In this document: in pieces, positions 25,769 through 34,209 of the stretch
How the letters are laid out: each line of letters starts with the position of its first letter
Position numbering within the stretch: the first letter of the stretch is position 1
From: Bacteroidota bacterium
Lineage (GTDB): Bacteria; Bacteroidota; Bacteroidia; Bacteroidales; Prolixibacteraceae
Length of the DNA: 34,209 bases
Assembly (NCBI GenBank): GCA_030698405.1
Contig: JAUYMU010000057.1
Location: 1 to 34,209, forward strand
Direction: 5' to 3'
Program-made: the position numbers and the translations under genes
The notes under the pieces: model-generated
What the model saw: only the letters and a program-made list of their open reading frames with translations
Database searches by the model: none
What the model was told of the DNA's origin: nothing

Positions 25769-28661
25769 AATCGATTGAAAACAGCAATTCAAACCTGAAA
25801 CTTTCTGAATCCGGCATATAAATCGACCTGACTCCGATGTCTATCGGAGCAAAAAATCTTAAAATATTCATATCGGATGTTAGTTCAATACCTAACGAAT
25901 TCATTTCTAATTGGTAATGATTTGGAATTATTTTTTTATTCTTATCTAAAATTGGCGCTGATAACCATGCATAATCATAAAACAGGGAAGTTTTTATACG
26001 TTTTAGGTAAGCCAGTCTGCCAAAACTTATATCAGGATAAGCCAATGGAATTCGGTAATCAACTGCCAGTGAATACATTTTATTGTTTTGAAATCCCTGA
26101 AAACCTCGGGGAAACCGCACAAAGTTTGAAAAATTATGGTTTTGGTTAAATATTTTTTCCTGATAGCCCTGGTAAATTTTAATCCCGTCATTCTTTGTCA
26201 ATCCGGGAAAATACAGCACCGATTGAATTCCGTAGATTGATCCAAGATTATTGCCAATAAATGGAGTGTGCCTGAAAATTGCATCAAATTGCTGACCCCA
26301 TCTGGGCATTAGATTTTGACCAGATTGGCGCAGTAAATGGTAATAATACAATCGATAGGTCAATGCATGATAATCACCGGAATAAAAACCATCAGGAGTT
26401 GATTTATTGTGAGTTACCTTATTGAAACTATATTTTATTTCAGGAAAAAGAGCTACTGAATACTTCCCTTTTGATAAATTTAATGGTAAGCGGATATCTA
26501 AATCAGCTTTAAATTCATTCCAGGAATATCGCTGAACTGTTGTATCGCTTCGGATAATCTGGTTCTGTTGATTGACGGTATTTGTGATTTGATAATAATT
26601 GGATGCCTCTTCTCCGTAGGATAATTCAGTGTAAATTTCAGGAAACCAGCCTGAATAATTGAATGCAGCACTGTACTTTCCGGTCCGGTCAGCAGAATTG
26701 TAATTATAACCAATTCTGGTTTCGGCGGTTCCAAGTTTATTCTGAGAAAATAGGGATGCGCCAGGTTTAATTTCATAGCTGTTAACATCAATATAAGCAG
26801 GCGCCCAACTGTGGAAATTGAACAAATGTCCGAGTTTAGAATACTTTTTTGAAGGGTATCTTATTGAATCATGATTGGCAAAATCCGGAATTCCATTTTC
26901 CTGAGATGCAAGAATATCAGCTAATTTATTCGACTTCAGACTGATATCAGCTATTTTTAAATGATTGCTTTTATCATTCAGATTTACCATTGAAAGCTGA
27001 TATCCTAAAGCTGAATAATTGCTGAACAGAATTTGATTCTTTGAATTAACAGTCGATGGATAATCGCCACCGAATTTAGCTTCATGAATCCTGAAAATTT
27101 GATGGTTGTCTGGATCAACTGAATACAAATGATCGGTTCCTGAAAAATCGGCAGAGAAAATAATTTGGTCATTGGTGAAAACCGGATTTTTCAGATTGCC
27201 AAAAGTTATTGGGGTAATTTGCTGAAAATGTTTTGATTGAAGATCGTAGGAAGCCAAATATTTTCCTTTTGACGACAGGCTGACAACGTAAAGCTTCTCC
27301 CCTTTTTCATCCCAACAAGGAGTGAAAAAATACTGGTTATCATTGGTTTTATACCGTTCCAGTATTTTTCCTGAATTAATATCGAACACTGACAGAAAAA
27401 AATGATTTTCCGGATCAACTTCAACTGCTGCAAAGGATTTTAAATCAGGAGAAATGACAGGGCTAAAAAGTTTGTTTTCAGAGAATATTTCCTGCCTGAC
27501 TTTTGTTTCGATGTTGTAAACTAAAATTACCGACCTGTCAGCATGTGACCACCGAATATCGGCGCGCCTTTCAGCCCAGATAATTAATTGTTCCTTTACC
27601 GAAACCGATTCTTCGAATACAGATCCCGGTGTATGAATTATCTTTTCAGATCTATCTGGGCTGATCAAAACAAAACGTCCGATATCGTCAATTGAAGTCC
27701 GGTAAGCAACAATGAACGAGTCCTTGTAAAACTCCGGATAAAGGTAATCAGTATAGTTTTTTACTGTTGGTGAAACTACTGAACTACTGCTTGTTGATTG
27801 TAAATTAAAATCGTTTTGCCAGTCGGTTTTCAGGTCATCGAAAATCTGATTGTACATCTGCTTGCTGTTCATTCCTGTTTTCCTTTTCAGGATTGAATTT
27901 AGTGGAGTGATTGAAAAAGGTTGGTTACCAACTTTATGCACCACATCCGACCATATTTGCGCGCCAAATTTTTCCCTGCTTTTGCCAACCATCCAGTAGC
28001 CCAATTTGTAATGATCGGGTACAAAATCTTTGTACGAACCCAGAAAAGCTTTATCGAATGAATATTTCCCTTTTTCTGCTAATTGTGCACGGTATTCCAT
28101 ACTGAAGGCAGCCATTCTGCCACGACCGGTATTTGATAATGCAGTTTCAGTTGCCACAGCATCGCCCTCCAGAAACCAAAATGGTAAATAAGCGCCTGTG
28201 ACAATGGCTGCGGCTTGTTCACCCAAAATAAATTTTAGCAGAAAAGGCAATTCACTTTGTATTTTATCCATCTGCACCACATGCCTGAATTCGTGCAATG
28301 CAAGTTGCTCCAGCCAATCCTGCGCGTAAATTTGCTGGTGCGGAGTGGTAAAAAGCTCAATTCGTTTGGGCGCCCAGGCTACCAAACCATTCGATTTGAC
28401 CGTTCGCGTATGCAAAACCACTGAAATTTTACGGGGATCGAAATTCATCGTTTTTGATCCGTATTCATATACTTTCGACAGAACGAACGTTAGCCTTTGT
28501 GCCTCTTTATCAAACTCTTCAGGATAAATTATCTGAAATTTATCTGAATTAATTTGTCGCCAGTGTATCTGCGAAGGATCCTGTCCGGTTTGGAAATACT
28601 GCGCATTCGCAGTGCTTGCGACGATGAAAAATAAAAGAGCGAAACTAAATATATACTTCAT
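25755..28661 (-). CDS. Secreted HExxH peptidase-like, beta-propeller and outer-membrane barrel fusion
   Basis: A 968-aa protein. A signal peptide (cut near ANA20) is followed by a gluzincin-like metallopeptidase domain: HEFRH at 123-127 (HExxH) and FLEGDA with E165 as probable third zinc ligand. Residues about 290-600 contain repeated WD/PD40-like strands (VISPDLKSFAAVE, PVFTNDQIIFSADFSG) as in TolB-type propellers. From about 620 to the end the alternating pattern of a beta-barrel appears, with FPRGFQGF (R852-G-F), which resembles the RGF/RGY motif of Omp85/D15 barrels, then FYDYAWL and a closing FRFELLFSIDF. Similar HExxH-propeller proteins exist in Bacteroidota, usually unnamed. The activity and substrate are unknown. 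It is transcribed away from the VWA-protein gene across a 75-bp gap. Confidence 0.8.
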   Translation of the reverse strand: MKYIFSFALLFFIVASTANAQYFQTGQDPSQIHWRQINSDKFQIIYPEEFDKEAQRLTFVLSKVYEYGSKTMNFDPRKISVVLHTRTVKSNGLVAWAPKRIELFTTPHQQIYAQDWLEQLALHEFRHVVQMDKIQSELPFLLKFILGEQAAAIVTGAYLPFWFLEGDAVATETALSNTGRGRMAAFSMEYRAQLAEKGKYSFDKAFLGSYKDFVPDHYKLGYWMVGKSREKFGAQIWSDVVHKVGNQPFSITPLNSILKRKTGMNSKQMYNQIFDDLKTDWQNDFNLQSTSSSSVVSPTVKNYTDYLYPEFYKDSFIVAYRTSIDDIGRFVLISPDRSEKIIHTPGSVFEESVSVKEQLIIWAERRADIRWSHADRSVILVYNIETKVRQEIFSENKLFSPVISPDLKSFAAVEVDPENHFFLSVFDINSGKILERYKTNDNQYFFTPCWDEKGEKLYVVSLSSKGKYLASYDLQSKHFQQITPITFGNLKNPVFTNDQIIFSADFSGTDHLYSVDPDNHQIFRIHEAKFGGDYPSTVNSKNQILFSNYSALGYQLSMVNLNDKSNHLKIADISLKSNKLADILASQENGIPDFANHDSIRYPSKKYSKLGHLFNFHSWAPAYIDVNSYEIKPGASLFSQNKLGTAETRIGYNYNSADRTGKYSAAFNYSGWFPEIYTELSYGEEASNYYQITNTVNQQNQIIRSDTTVQRYSWNEFKADLDIRLPLNLSKGKYSVALFPEIKYSFNKVTHNKSTPDGFYSGDYHALTYRLYYYHLLRQSGQNLMPRWGQQFDAIFRHTPFIGNNLGSIYGIQSVLYFPGLTKNDGIKIYQGYQEKIFNQNHNFSNFVRFPRGFQGFQNNKMYSLAVDYRIPLAYPDISFGRLAYLKRIKTSLFYDYAWLSAPILDKNKKIIPNHYQLEMNSLGIELTSDMNILRFFAPIDIGVRSIYMPDSESFRFELLFSIDFNGL

Positions 28662-28714
28662 GGAATGTTGCTGATTAAAGGTGATGAATATAGAAAATTA
28701 TAGCTCAAGTTTGT

Positions 28715-28722
28715 TAATTTTG
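28715..28722 (+). promoter_or_regulatory. Possible -7 box of the VWA-protein gene
   Basis: TAATTTTG fits TAnnTTTG. The box ends 14 bases before the start codon at 28737, so the leader would be very short. No -33 TTTG was found. Confidence 0.35.
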
Positions 28723-28736
28723 GCTCTCTATAAAAA

Positions 28737-30815
28737 ATGTACGCTTTGGAAATTAGTTTTGATCATAGTTTTTCCGGATGGTGGGTTCTGCTGGCCTTGC
28801 TTTTATCTTCAGGTATCAGTTTTCTGTTGTATTACCGAAATGCAGAAAATTCAAACCTTTCGACCTTTCAGAAAACTTTTCTGGCATTTCTCCGGTTCGC
28901 CTCCCTTTTTCTGATTTTTCTGTTCCTGCTTTCTCCGTTAATCAGGAAAGTAAAAAAAATTAAACAGTTGCCAATTTTGGCCGTTGCTTTGGATAATTCA
29001 CTGTCGGTAAAGCCACATACAGAGGTATTTAAAGAATTATCGGAAACGATCAAAGACCGGTTCTCCAGGGATTATCGGGTTGAATTCTGGTCGTTCGGCG
29101 AAAAAGTTGAATCCAATGGTCTGATCACAGGAACTGAGCGACGATCGGATTACGGACAGATGATTAAAACGTTGAAAAGCAATTACATCAATAGAAATAT
29201 TGGCGCGATGATTCTGGTTGGCGATGGCATTTATAATCAGGGACAAAACCCAGTCAATTTTGCTTCCAGCCTGAAATTTCCGGTTTATTCCATTGGTGTT
29301 GGCGATACAACCCACAAAGTTGATGCTGCTATCCGAAGTGTAAAAACGAATAAAGTGGCATTTCTGAAGAATAAGTTTCCGATAGAAATTGAAATGAAGT
29401 TTTCGAAACTGAAAAATAAAATAGCCTATATCGAAATTGAGAACGACCGGAAAATAATTTATTCAAGCACTGTTTCTGTTGTTTCTGACGATGATTTCAG
29501 GCTTGAATTTGCCAGTCCTGAAGCCACAAAAACCGGACTTCAGCATTATAAAATCAGGATCAGGCCGTTTACTGAAGAAACAAATGTCAGGAACAACGAA
29601 TATGAATTTGTAATTCAGGTACTTGAAAACAAACAGAAAATATTACTGCTCAGTGATGGTCCGCATCCTGATCTGGGCGCCCTTCGCAACGGCCTGTCTG
29701 AGCTTCAGAATTATGAAACAGAATTAGTTACAGGCAATATGATACCGGATAGCCTGAAAAAATACAGCCTGATAGTTTTAAACCAAATTCCGTCGAAAAA
29801 AAACGCTGCCAGCACACTTTTAACCAAAATAAGAGAGAGCAGAATTCCGGTTTTATTTCTGATCGGGCCAAATACTTTGCTCGAACAATTGAATACGCTT
29901 GAAATGGGAATGAAGATTTCGGCCAGCAACAATACCGAAGAAGTGCAAGCCATTTTTGATGAAAACTTTTCGTTGTTTGTTCTTTCAAACGAAACAAAAG
30001 ATTTGCTTTCAATGGCTCCCCCGCTGATCAGTCCGTTTGGGAATACTGAAATTTCACCCTTACTGCAAAGTTTGGCCAGTCAGAGTGTAAAAAATATTCG
30101 CACCTCGAAATCAATCATGGCATTTGGAAATGATAAGGGCCGAAAAATTGGCTTTATTGTTGGCGAAGGAATCTGGCGCTGGCGTTTGTTCAACTACCTG
30201 AATACTGGTGATCATGAAGCATTTAACGAACTTATGCAGAAAATTGTACAATACGTTTCGTTAAAAGAAAATGAAGACAATTTCAACATAAATTATCCGG
30301 CGCTTTATCAGGAAACCGACAATATTGAATTTACTGCCGAATTGTACAACGACAGTTACGAACTGGTAAATACTCCTGACGTAAACATCAGGATAAAAAG
30401 CGACAGCCTGAAAGAATACAACTACACTTTTGACCGAACCTCCGAATTTTATAGGCTGAACGCGGGAAACCTGCAACCGGGCGATTACACCTTCGAGGCT
30501 GAGACACAATTGGGAAATCAGCAATTCAGAGAAAAGGGCAGTTTCAGTATTGTGAAAAATGAAGTTGAATTGCAAAATATTCAGGCTGATTTTGGGTTAT
30601 TGTATCAGATGGCCCAACAAACCGGTGGCCAGTTTGTTCCGATTGATAAATATGGCACATTACTTGATGCAATCGGCGACAATAAACAAATAGCTATACA
30701 AGAACATCAGCAAACATTTTTAACGGAATGGATAAATCTGAAAACCATGTTTTTCCTGCTGATAATTTTGTTGAGTGTTGAATGGTTTTTCAGGAAGTAT
30801 TGGGGAATTTATTAA
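28737..30815 (+). CDS. Inner-membrane VWA-domain-like protein
   Basis: A 692-aa protein with two N-terminal membrane helices (about 17-35 and 46-66) and one at the C-terminus (about 668-685), so most of it is in the periplasm or cytoplasm between anchors. A von Willebrand A-like domain starts at about 80: ALDNSLS gives a DxSxS metal-site motif (D86, S88, S90), and VGDGIYNQG follows. The next region (about 300-500) resembles the glutamine-amidotransferase-like fold often found after such domains (KILLLSDGPHPDLGALRNGL, VLFLIGP). A Big-like beta-rich segment comes near 525-620 (FTAELYNDSYELVNTPDV). Proteins of this layout in Bacteroidota are mostly unnamed. It begins a run of four same-strand genes with the three lipoproteins. 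Confidence 0.78.
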   Translation: MYALEISFDHSFSGWWVLLALLLSSGISFLLYYRNAENSNLSTFQKTFLAFLRFASLFLIFLFLLSPLIRKVKKIKQLPILAVALDNSLSVKPHTEVFKELSETIKDRFSRDYRVEFWSFGEKVESNGLITGTERRSDYGQMIKTLKSNYINRNIGAMILVGDGIYNQGQNPVNFASSLKFPVYSIGVGDTTHKVDAAIRSVKTNKVAFLKNKFPIEIEMKFSKLKNKIAYIEIENDRKIIYSSTVSVVSDDDFRLEFASPEATKTGLQHYKIRIRPFTEETNVRNNEYEFVIQVLENKQKILLLSDGPHPDLGALRNGLSELQNYETELVTGNMIPDSLKKYSLIVLNQIPSKKNAASTLLTKIRESRIPVLFLIGPNTLLEQLNTLEMGMKISASNNTEEVQAIFDENFSLFVLSNETKDLLSMAPPLISPFGNTEISPLLQSLASQSVKNIRTSKSIMAFGNDKGRKIGFIVGEGIWRWRLFNYLNTGDHEAFNELMQKIVQYVSLKENEDNFNINYPALYQETDNIEFTAELYNDSYELVNTPDVNIRIKSDSLKEYNYTFDRTSEFYRLNAGNLQPGDYTFEAETQLGNQQFREKGSFSIVKNEVELQNIQADFGLLYQMAQQTGGQFVPIDKYGTLLDAIGDNKQIAIQEHQQTFLTEWINLKTMFFLLIILLSVEWFFRKYWGIY

Positions 30816-30828
30816 AAAAGAACACAAA

Positions 30829-31881
30829 ATGCTGTCTATAAGCAAATTTCAAACATATAAAATAGTATTCTTCTGCCTGATTGGATTGGCTTTTGTATCC
30901 TGCAAAAGCTACTATACAACGTTAACCATCGAAAATGCACGTCCTGCGAAGGAGGATTTGCCTTCTGATATACAAAGCCTTACGCTGATGAACCGCAGCA
31001 TGAACAATCAGTTTGAGAATTATCAGGAAGATTCGCTGCAATTGTATTTTTACCGTCAGGGCTTTCAGCTATCAAAAATTGTACTCGACAGCACTGCCGC
31101 CGATACCACAATACGGGCACTCGCTGAACTTTTATTTGAATCGGGCCGCTACGATGTGGTTGTACCGGTTGAAAGGAACTTTAAACGCGACCTGCCATAC
31201 GAAATACTTCCGGATACACTCAGCAATTTGCTCGTTAGCCAGATTTGCAATCAATACAACACTGATGCCCTGATGGTTTTGGAACGATTCTCGGCAAAAG
31301 TAATGACCGACTTTTCTGCCGAAAAATATTCTGACCCAACTTCAGGCAGCAGTTACTCCTATTACGCTTCACAAGACCTGAAATACAATGCCTTTTTCAG
31401 GATTTATAAACCGGGATCAAAAACCTTGGTGAAAGAATTTGAATTGATTGATACAATCTACTGGGAAAGCGCCGATTATACACAGCAAAGGCTTTTCGGC
31501 AAATTGCCATCTGTCAAACAGGCGCTGACCAATGCCGGTATCAAAATCGCATTGGATGTTGATAGTAAATTATCGCCAACATGGTTCTCAGAGAAGCGTG
31601 GTTACTTTTTGTTCGACCTGAAAAACGACCGGGGCCAACAATTAATGAATGAAAGCAGGACAGCGGAAGCAAAGGCATTTTGGCTGGAAAAAGCGCAATC
31701 GACCAACAAGAAAACAAGAAGCAGGGCCGAATACAACCTTGCATTGGCAAGCGAACTGGATGGAAATATTGATCAGGCCATTGAATGGGGATTGAAATCA
31801 TTTTACTCTAATTACCATTACCAAACCGAATTATACCTGAAGAAACTTAAAGCACTAAAAGAGAGTAAACTAACCAACTAA
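30829..31881 (+). CDS. Lipoprotein, paralog A of a three-gene family (DUF6340-like)
   Basis: A 350-aa lipoprotein: signal peptide with FVSC lipobox, acylated Cys25. The frame stays open 18 codons upstream, into the end of the VWA gene, but the signal peptide puts the start at 30829. The body shares a pattern with the next two proteins: PAKEDLPSDIQSLTLMNRS, YNTDALMVLERFS, ELIDTIYWES, then a TPR-like pair ending AEYNLALASELDGNIDQAI. From memory this is a Bacteroidota lipoprotein family I know as DUF6340, whose role is unknown. It lies 13 bases after the VWA gene. Confidence 0.8.
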   Translation: MLSISKFQTYKIVFFCLIGLAFVSCKSYYTTLTIENARPAKEDLPSDIQSLTLMNRSMNNQFENYQEDSLQLYFYRQGFQLSKIVLDSTAADTTIRALAELLFESGRYDVVVPVERNFKRDLPYEILPDTLSNLLVSQICNQYNTDALMVLERFSAKVMTDFSAEKYSDPTSGSSYSYYASQDLKYNAFFRIYKPGSKTLVKEFELIDTIYWESADYTQQRLFGKLPSVKQALTNAGIKIALDVDSKLSPTWFSEKRGYFLFDLKNDRGQQLMNESRTAEAKAFWLEKAQSTNKKTRSRAEYNLALASELDGNIDQAIEWGLKSFYSNYHYQTELYLKKLKALKESKLTN

Positions 31882-31894
31882 AACCAATCCGGCC

Positions 31895-32929
31895 ATGAAG
31901 AAGTTGATAACAATTTCAGGAATTGTTTCGTTGTTCTTTTTGAGTTCATGTGTTACCTTGAATGAGTTCCCGATCGAAGTTTTTCAGCCAGCAAAAATCA
32001 CACTACCTGCTGAAATTAAAAATGTTACAATCGTTGGCCGGAACCTGAAGTATGAGAATGACACCTTACAGAATTACTATTCCAAAGATTTCAGGCTGGT
32101 AAGAAACAAAAAAACTTTCAATACCGACAGTATTTCCGTTCAGGCGTGTCTCGACAGTTTGTCGCAAAAATTGCAGGCTCAGAAACGGTTCAATAAAATT
32201 ACCGCACTGCCTGTTTCAAGCTTTCCCGTACAATTTGTAAAAAACCTTCATGCTCCATCGAAAAACCTGATTCAGGAAATAGCATCAAAAACCGGCGCCG
32301 ATGCATTGATCATGCTTGACACGTATTCGGGATTTTACTCCATTAATAAAAATTCTGATGATGGCCGTTCTGTTGCACAAGTTGTAACTGCCAGCATCTG
32401 GACCATTTTTGATGTTTCGAAAAACCGGATGATTAGCCATACCTCATTGGTTGACACGGTATACTGGGATGGCTTTGACAATCAACAGAACTATTTGGCT
32501 TCCAGAATTCCGGATAAAAAAGCAGCCGTACAAATTGCTGCCGGTTTGGTGGGCACAAATTATTCGAAAAACATAATTCCATACTGGGCCACTGTTTACC
32601 GCAATACTATATCGAACAATCAGGCTGATTTTAAGAAAGCTGCCGGACTTGCAAAAATGAACAAATGGGAAGAAGCATCGGCTTTGTGGCAAAAATATAC
32701 CGAAAGCAAAAACAAACGCCATAAAATACATGCGCTCTACAATCTTGCCGTTGCCGGCGAAATGGACGGCAATATTGAGGCAGCGGTTGAGCTTAACAAC
32801 GAGGCGTCAAAAATCAGCTCCTCTCCTGCTTTTGCGGATGAAAATAAAATTATCAGGAAATATTCAGCCATTCTGGCAAAGCGAAAAATCGAATTGGCAA
32901 AGATAAATTCGATGAACTATGAACTGTAG
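31895..32929 (+). CDS. Lipoprotein, paralog B of the three-gene family (DUF6340-like)
   Basis: A 344-aa lipoprotein with LSSC lipobox and Cys19. It repeats the family layout: PAKITLPAEIKNVTIVGRN, TGADALIMLDTYSG, SLVDTVYWDG, and a C-terminal TPR-like repeat (ALYNLAVAGEMDGNIEAAVELN). It lies 13 bases after paralog A and its stop overlaps the start of paralog C by 11 bases. The C-terminal repeat suggests binding of another protein. Its identity to A and C is clearly low outside these motifs, which points to old duplications. Confidence 0.82.
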   Translation: MKKLITISGIVSLFFLSSCVTLNEFPIEVFQPAKITLPAEIKNVTIVGRNLKYENDTLQNYYSKDFRLVRNKKTFNTDSISVQACLDSLSQKLQAQKRFNKITALPVSSFPVQFVKNLHAPSKNLIQEIASKTGADALIMLDTYSGFYSINKNSDDGRSVAQVVTASIWTIFDVSKNRMISHTSLVDTVYWDGFDNQQNYLASRIPDKKAAVQIAAGLVGTNYSKNIIPYWATVYRNTISNNQADFKKAAGLAKMNKWEEASALWQKYTESKNKRHKIHALYNLAVAGEMDGNIEAAVELNNEASKISSSPAFADENKIIRKYSAILAKRKIELAKINSMNYEL

Positions 32930-34001
32930 TTTTTTTTGCATTCTACTGATTGCAATTCTGGGTTTCGCATCTTCATGTGTAACCACTTACAATATGAGCT
33001 CCATTCAGGTGGAAATACTGAAACCCGGCTTTTATACAATGCCCGAAAACATTGATACCATCGCCATTTTCAAGCGCGATCTTTTTCAATCGGATACCAT
33101 CGCCTTCAGATATTCTGATGGGGACAATAAAAAAATGTTGACCGATAAATTGATCAGTTACCGCGACCTTTCGAATAATTGCGTGGACGCTTTGGCCGAT
33201 TTTCTCAGCAATGAAGGGTATTTTCTAAAAATCATCAATTACAAAGATTCGATGAATTACCTGTTTTCAAGAGGGGACAGCCTGATCAATTATCCTGAAT
33301 TGCACAAAAAATCAGGTGCTGATGCCTTTATCTTTCTGGATTTTTTTCTGATGGAAGATCATTTGATCAATAATACCGGTTATTATTCAGACAATGGTAT
33401 CATTGTCATTGAACAATTCCCTGAATTTCGGAGAAGTTCCAGATTAGAGACTGTCAATGCCAATCTGTTATGGACTGTTTCCTTCAAAGGCGATAGCTCT
33501 GTCTATCTGGTCAAACAACCCGATAATTTATACTACGGAAATTCAGTTTATCCCGAACTATTTGGCAATGATATCAATCACCGGCTATTACTGAAGAATG
33601 CCTCTGAGTATCTGGGAAAAGCTTTCGGAGCCAAAATAGTTCCCACCTGGCTGAAAGTTGAACGAAGTTATTACAGGTCGCGGAATGACAATATGCTTGC
33701 GGCTGAAAAATTATGCCTGAACGGCGAATATCTGAAAGCCGCTGAAATATACAAACGCGAAACAAAAAATAAAAACCGGAATATCGCCGCCAAAGCAAGG
33801 TATAACATGGCTTTGCTCTGCGAAATGGAAGGAAAACCTGATGCTGCGATCGACTGGCTGGCGCTTTCGTTTTCAGCCTATAAACAAAACAATGAGGAAC
33901 ATAAATTCAACTGCCAGCAATATATAAATATACTTGCACTGCGGAAAAAGGAAATAGAACGGTTGGGAAAACAGGTTCGTGAAAAGTCGGGTACTTATTA
34001 G
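32919..34001 (+). CDS. Lipoprotein, paralog C of the three-gene family (DUF6340-like)
   Basis: A 360-aa lipoprotein with ASSC lipobox and Cys20 (MNCSFFCILLIAILGFASSC). It keeps the family layout but is the most divergent: LKPGFYTMPENIDTIAIFKRD replaces the PAK motif, SGADAFIFLDFF is retained, DTxYW has become PDNLYYGNS, and the final TPR-like unit reads ARYNMALLCEMEGKPDAAIDWL. Its start overlaps the end of paralog B by 11 bases, so translation is likely coupled. No terminator was found after it; the window ends in palindromic repeats. Confidence 0.8.
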   Translation: MNCSFFCILLIAILGFASSCVTTYNMSSIQVEILKPGFYTMPENIDTIAIFKRDLFQSDTIAFRYSDGDNKKMLTDKLISYRDLSNNCVDALADFLSNEGYFLKIINYKDSMNYLFSRGDSLINYPELHKKSGADAFIFLDFFLMEDHLINNTGYYSDNGIIVIEQFPEFRRSSRLETVNANLLWTVSFKGDSSVYLVKQPDNLYYGNSVYPELFGNDINHRLLLKNASEYLGKAFGAKIVPTWLKVERSYYRSRNDNMLAAEKLCLNGEYLKAAEIYKRETKNKNRNIAAKARYNMALLCEMEGKPDAAIDWLALSFSAYKQNNEEHKFNCQQYINILALRKKEIERLGKQVREKSGTY

Positions 34002-34073
34002 TTCCATTAGATTTAGCGATAGGAATAGCAATTGAACAAGACGCAAAAATCGTAATACGGTATATCGAAGGAC

Positions 34074-34206
34074 AAGCCCAACGGGCTTTAATGTGAATAG
34101 CCATGGGCGAAACCCGTGGAAAGGTAAACCCAATGCGAACCCAACCCCGAACGGGGTTGAACATGATGGTTCGACAATGCAAAATATTCAACCCCTCGCG
34201 GGGTTG
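34074..34206. repeat. Cluster of GC-rich palindromic repeats at the window's right end
   Basis: Four hairpin-forming units lie in a row: AAGCCC-AAC-GGGCTT (34074-34088), CCATGGG-N5-CCCGTGG (34101-34119, one wobble pair), CAACCCC-GAAC-GGGGTTG (34142-34159) and CAACCCC-TCGC-GGGGTTG (34189-34206). The last two have the same stem and different loops. This type is common between genes in Bacteroidota, probably of REP/RAYT origin. They may also act as terminators for the operon before them, though no T-run is seen. Confidence 0.8.
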
Positions 34207-34209
34207 TGC

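Noticed and set aside
34074-34206. CRISPR array at the right end
   Set aside because: The units are short palindromes of different sequence with uneven spacing, not identical 25-40 base repeats with equal spacers, and no cas genes are present.

Overview
The window looks like chromosomal DNA of a Bacteroidota bacterium, probably near Bacteroidales/Marinilabiliales (a Prolixibacteraceae-like lineage is my guess, not shown). The reasons are AT-rich DNA, few Shine-Dalgarno sites, several TAnnTTTG -7 promoter boxes, fused E1 alpha/beta 2-oxoacid dehydrogenase, Bacteroidota-type glycan genes (DUF4422), a GyrA of the Bacteroidota type, and large secreted or lipoprotein gene families with little annotation. 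Both ends of the window fall in short GC-rich palindromic repeats, so it may be a contig that ends at dispersed repeats.

Layout. 1-1036: palindromic repeats, then a broken multi-HTH (excisionase-like) gene with phased direct repeats in front of it, next to the 3' end of mnmE. That end carries an 18-bp sequence like the attachment site used by SGI1-type elements, so this looks like the scar of an integrated element. 1037-5304: mnmE, then three AT-rich glycosyltransferase-type genes. 5465-10788: fabG, a membrane-bound Cache/SpoIIE-type phosphatase, and clpC (convergent, with a two-way terminator). 11060-14841: gyrA followed by a secreted TPR protein. 14885-15477: a noncoding gap holding a striking 25-bp inverted repeat.

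15478-23781 is a long minus-strand run, read in the order XRE regulator, pyrK, pyrD, serine hydrolase, 2-oxoacid dehydrogenase E2, fused E1, flavodoxin, methylglyoxal synthase, small unknown ORF. The pyrK/pyrD and pyrD/hydrolase junctions are 7-nt start/stop overlaps. A 742-bp AT-rich noncoding region lies upstream of the regulator, with an imperfect operator-like palindrome and repeated TACATTTG boxes.

24548-34001 is an envelope-related region. It holds a membrane metallophosphoesterase, a 968-aa secreted protein that joins an HExxH peptidase-like domain, a beta-propeller region and a C-terminal beta-barrel, and, divergent from it, an inner-membrane VWA-type protein followed by three tandem, diverged paralogous lipoproteins. 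This divergent set is the best candidate in the window for an undescribed multi-part system. Its proteins would sit in the inner membrane, periplasm and outer membrane, but its function is not evident from the sequence.
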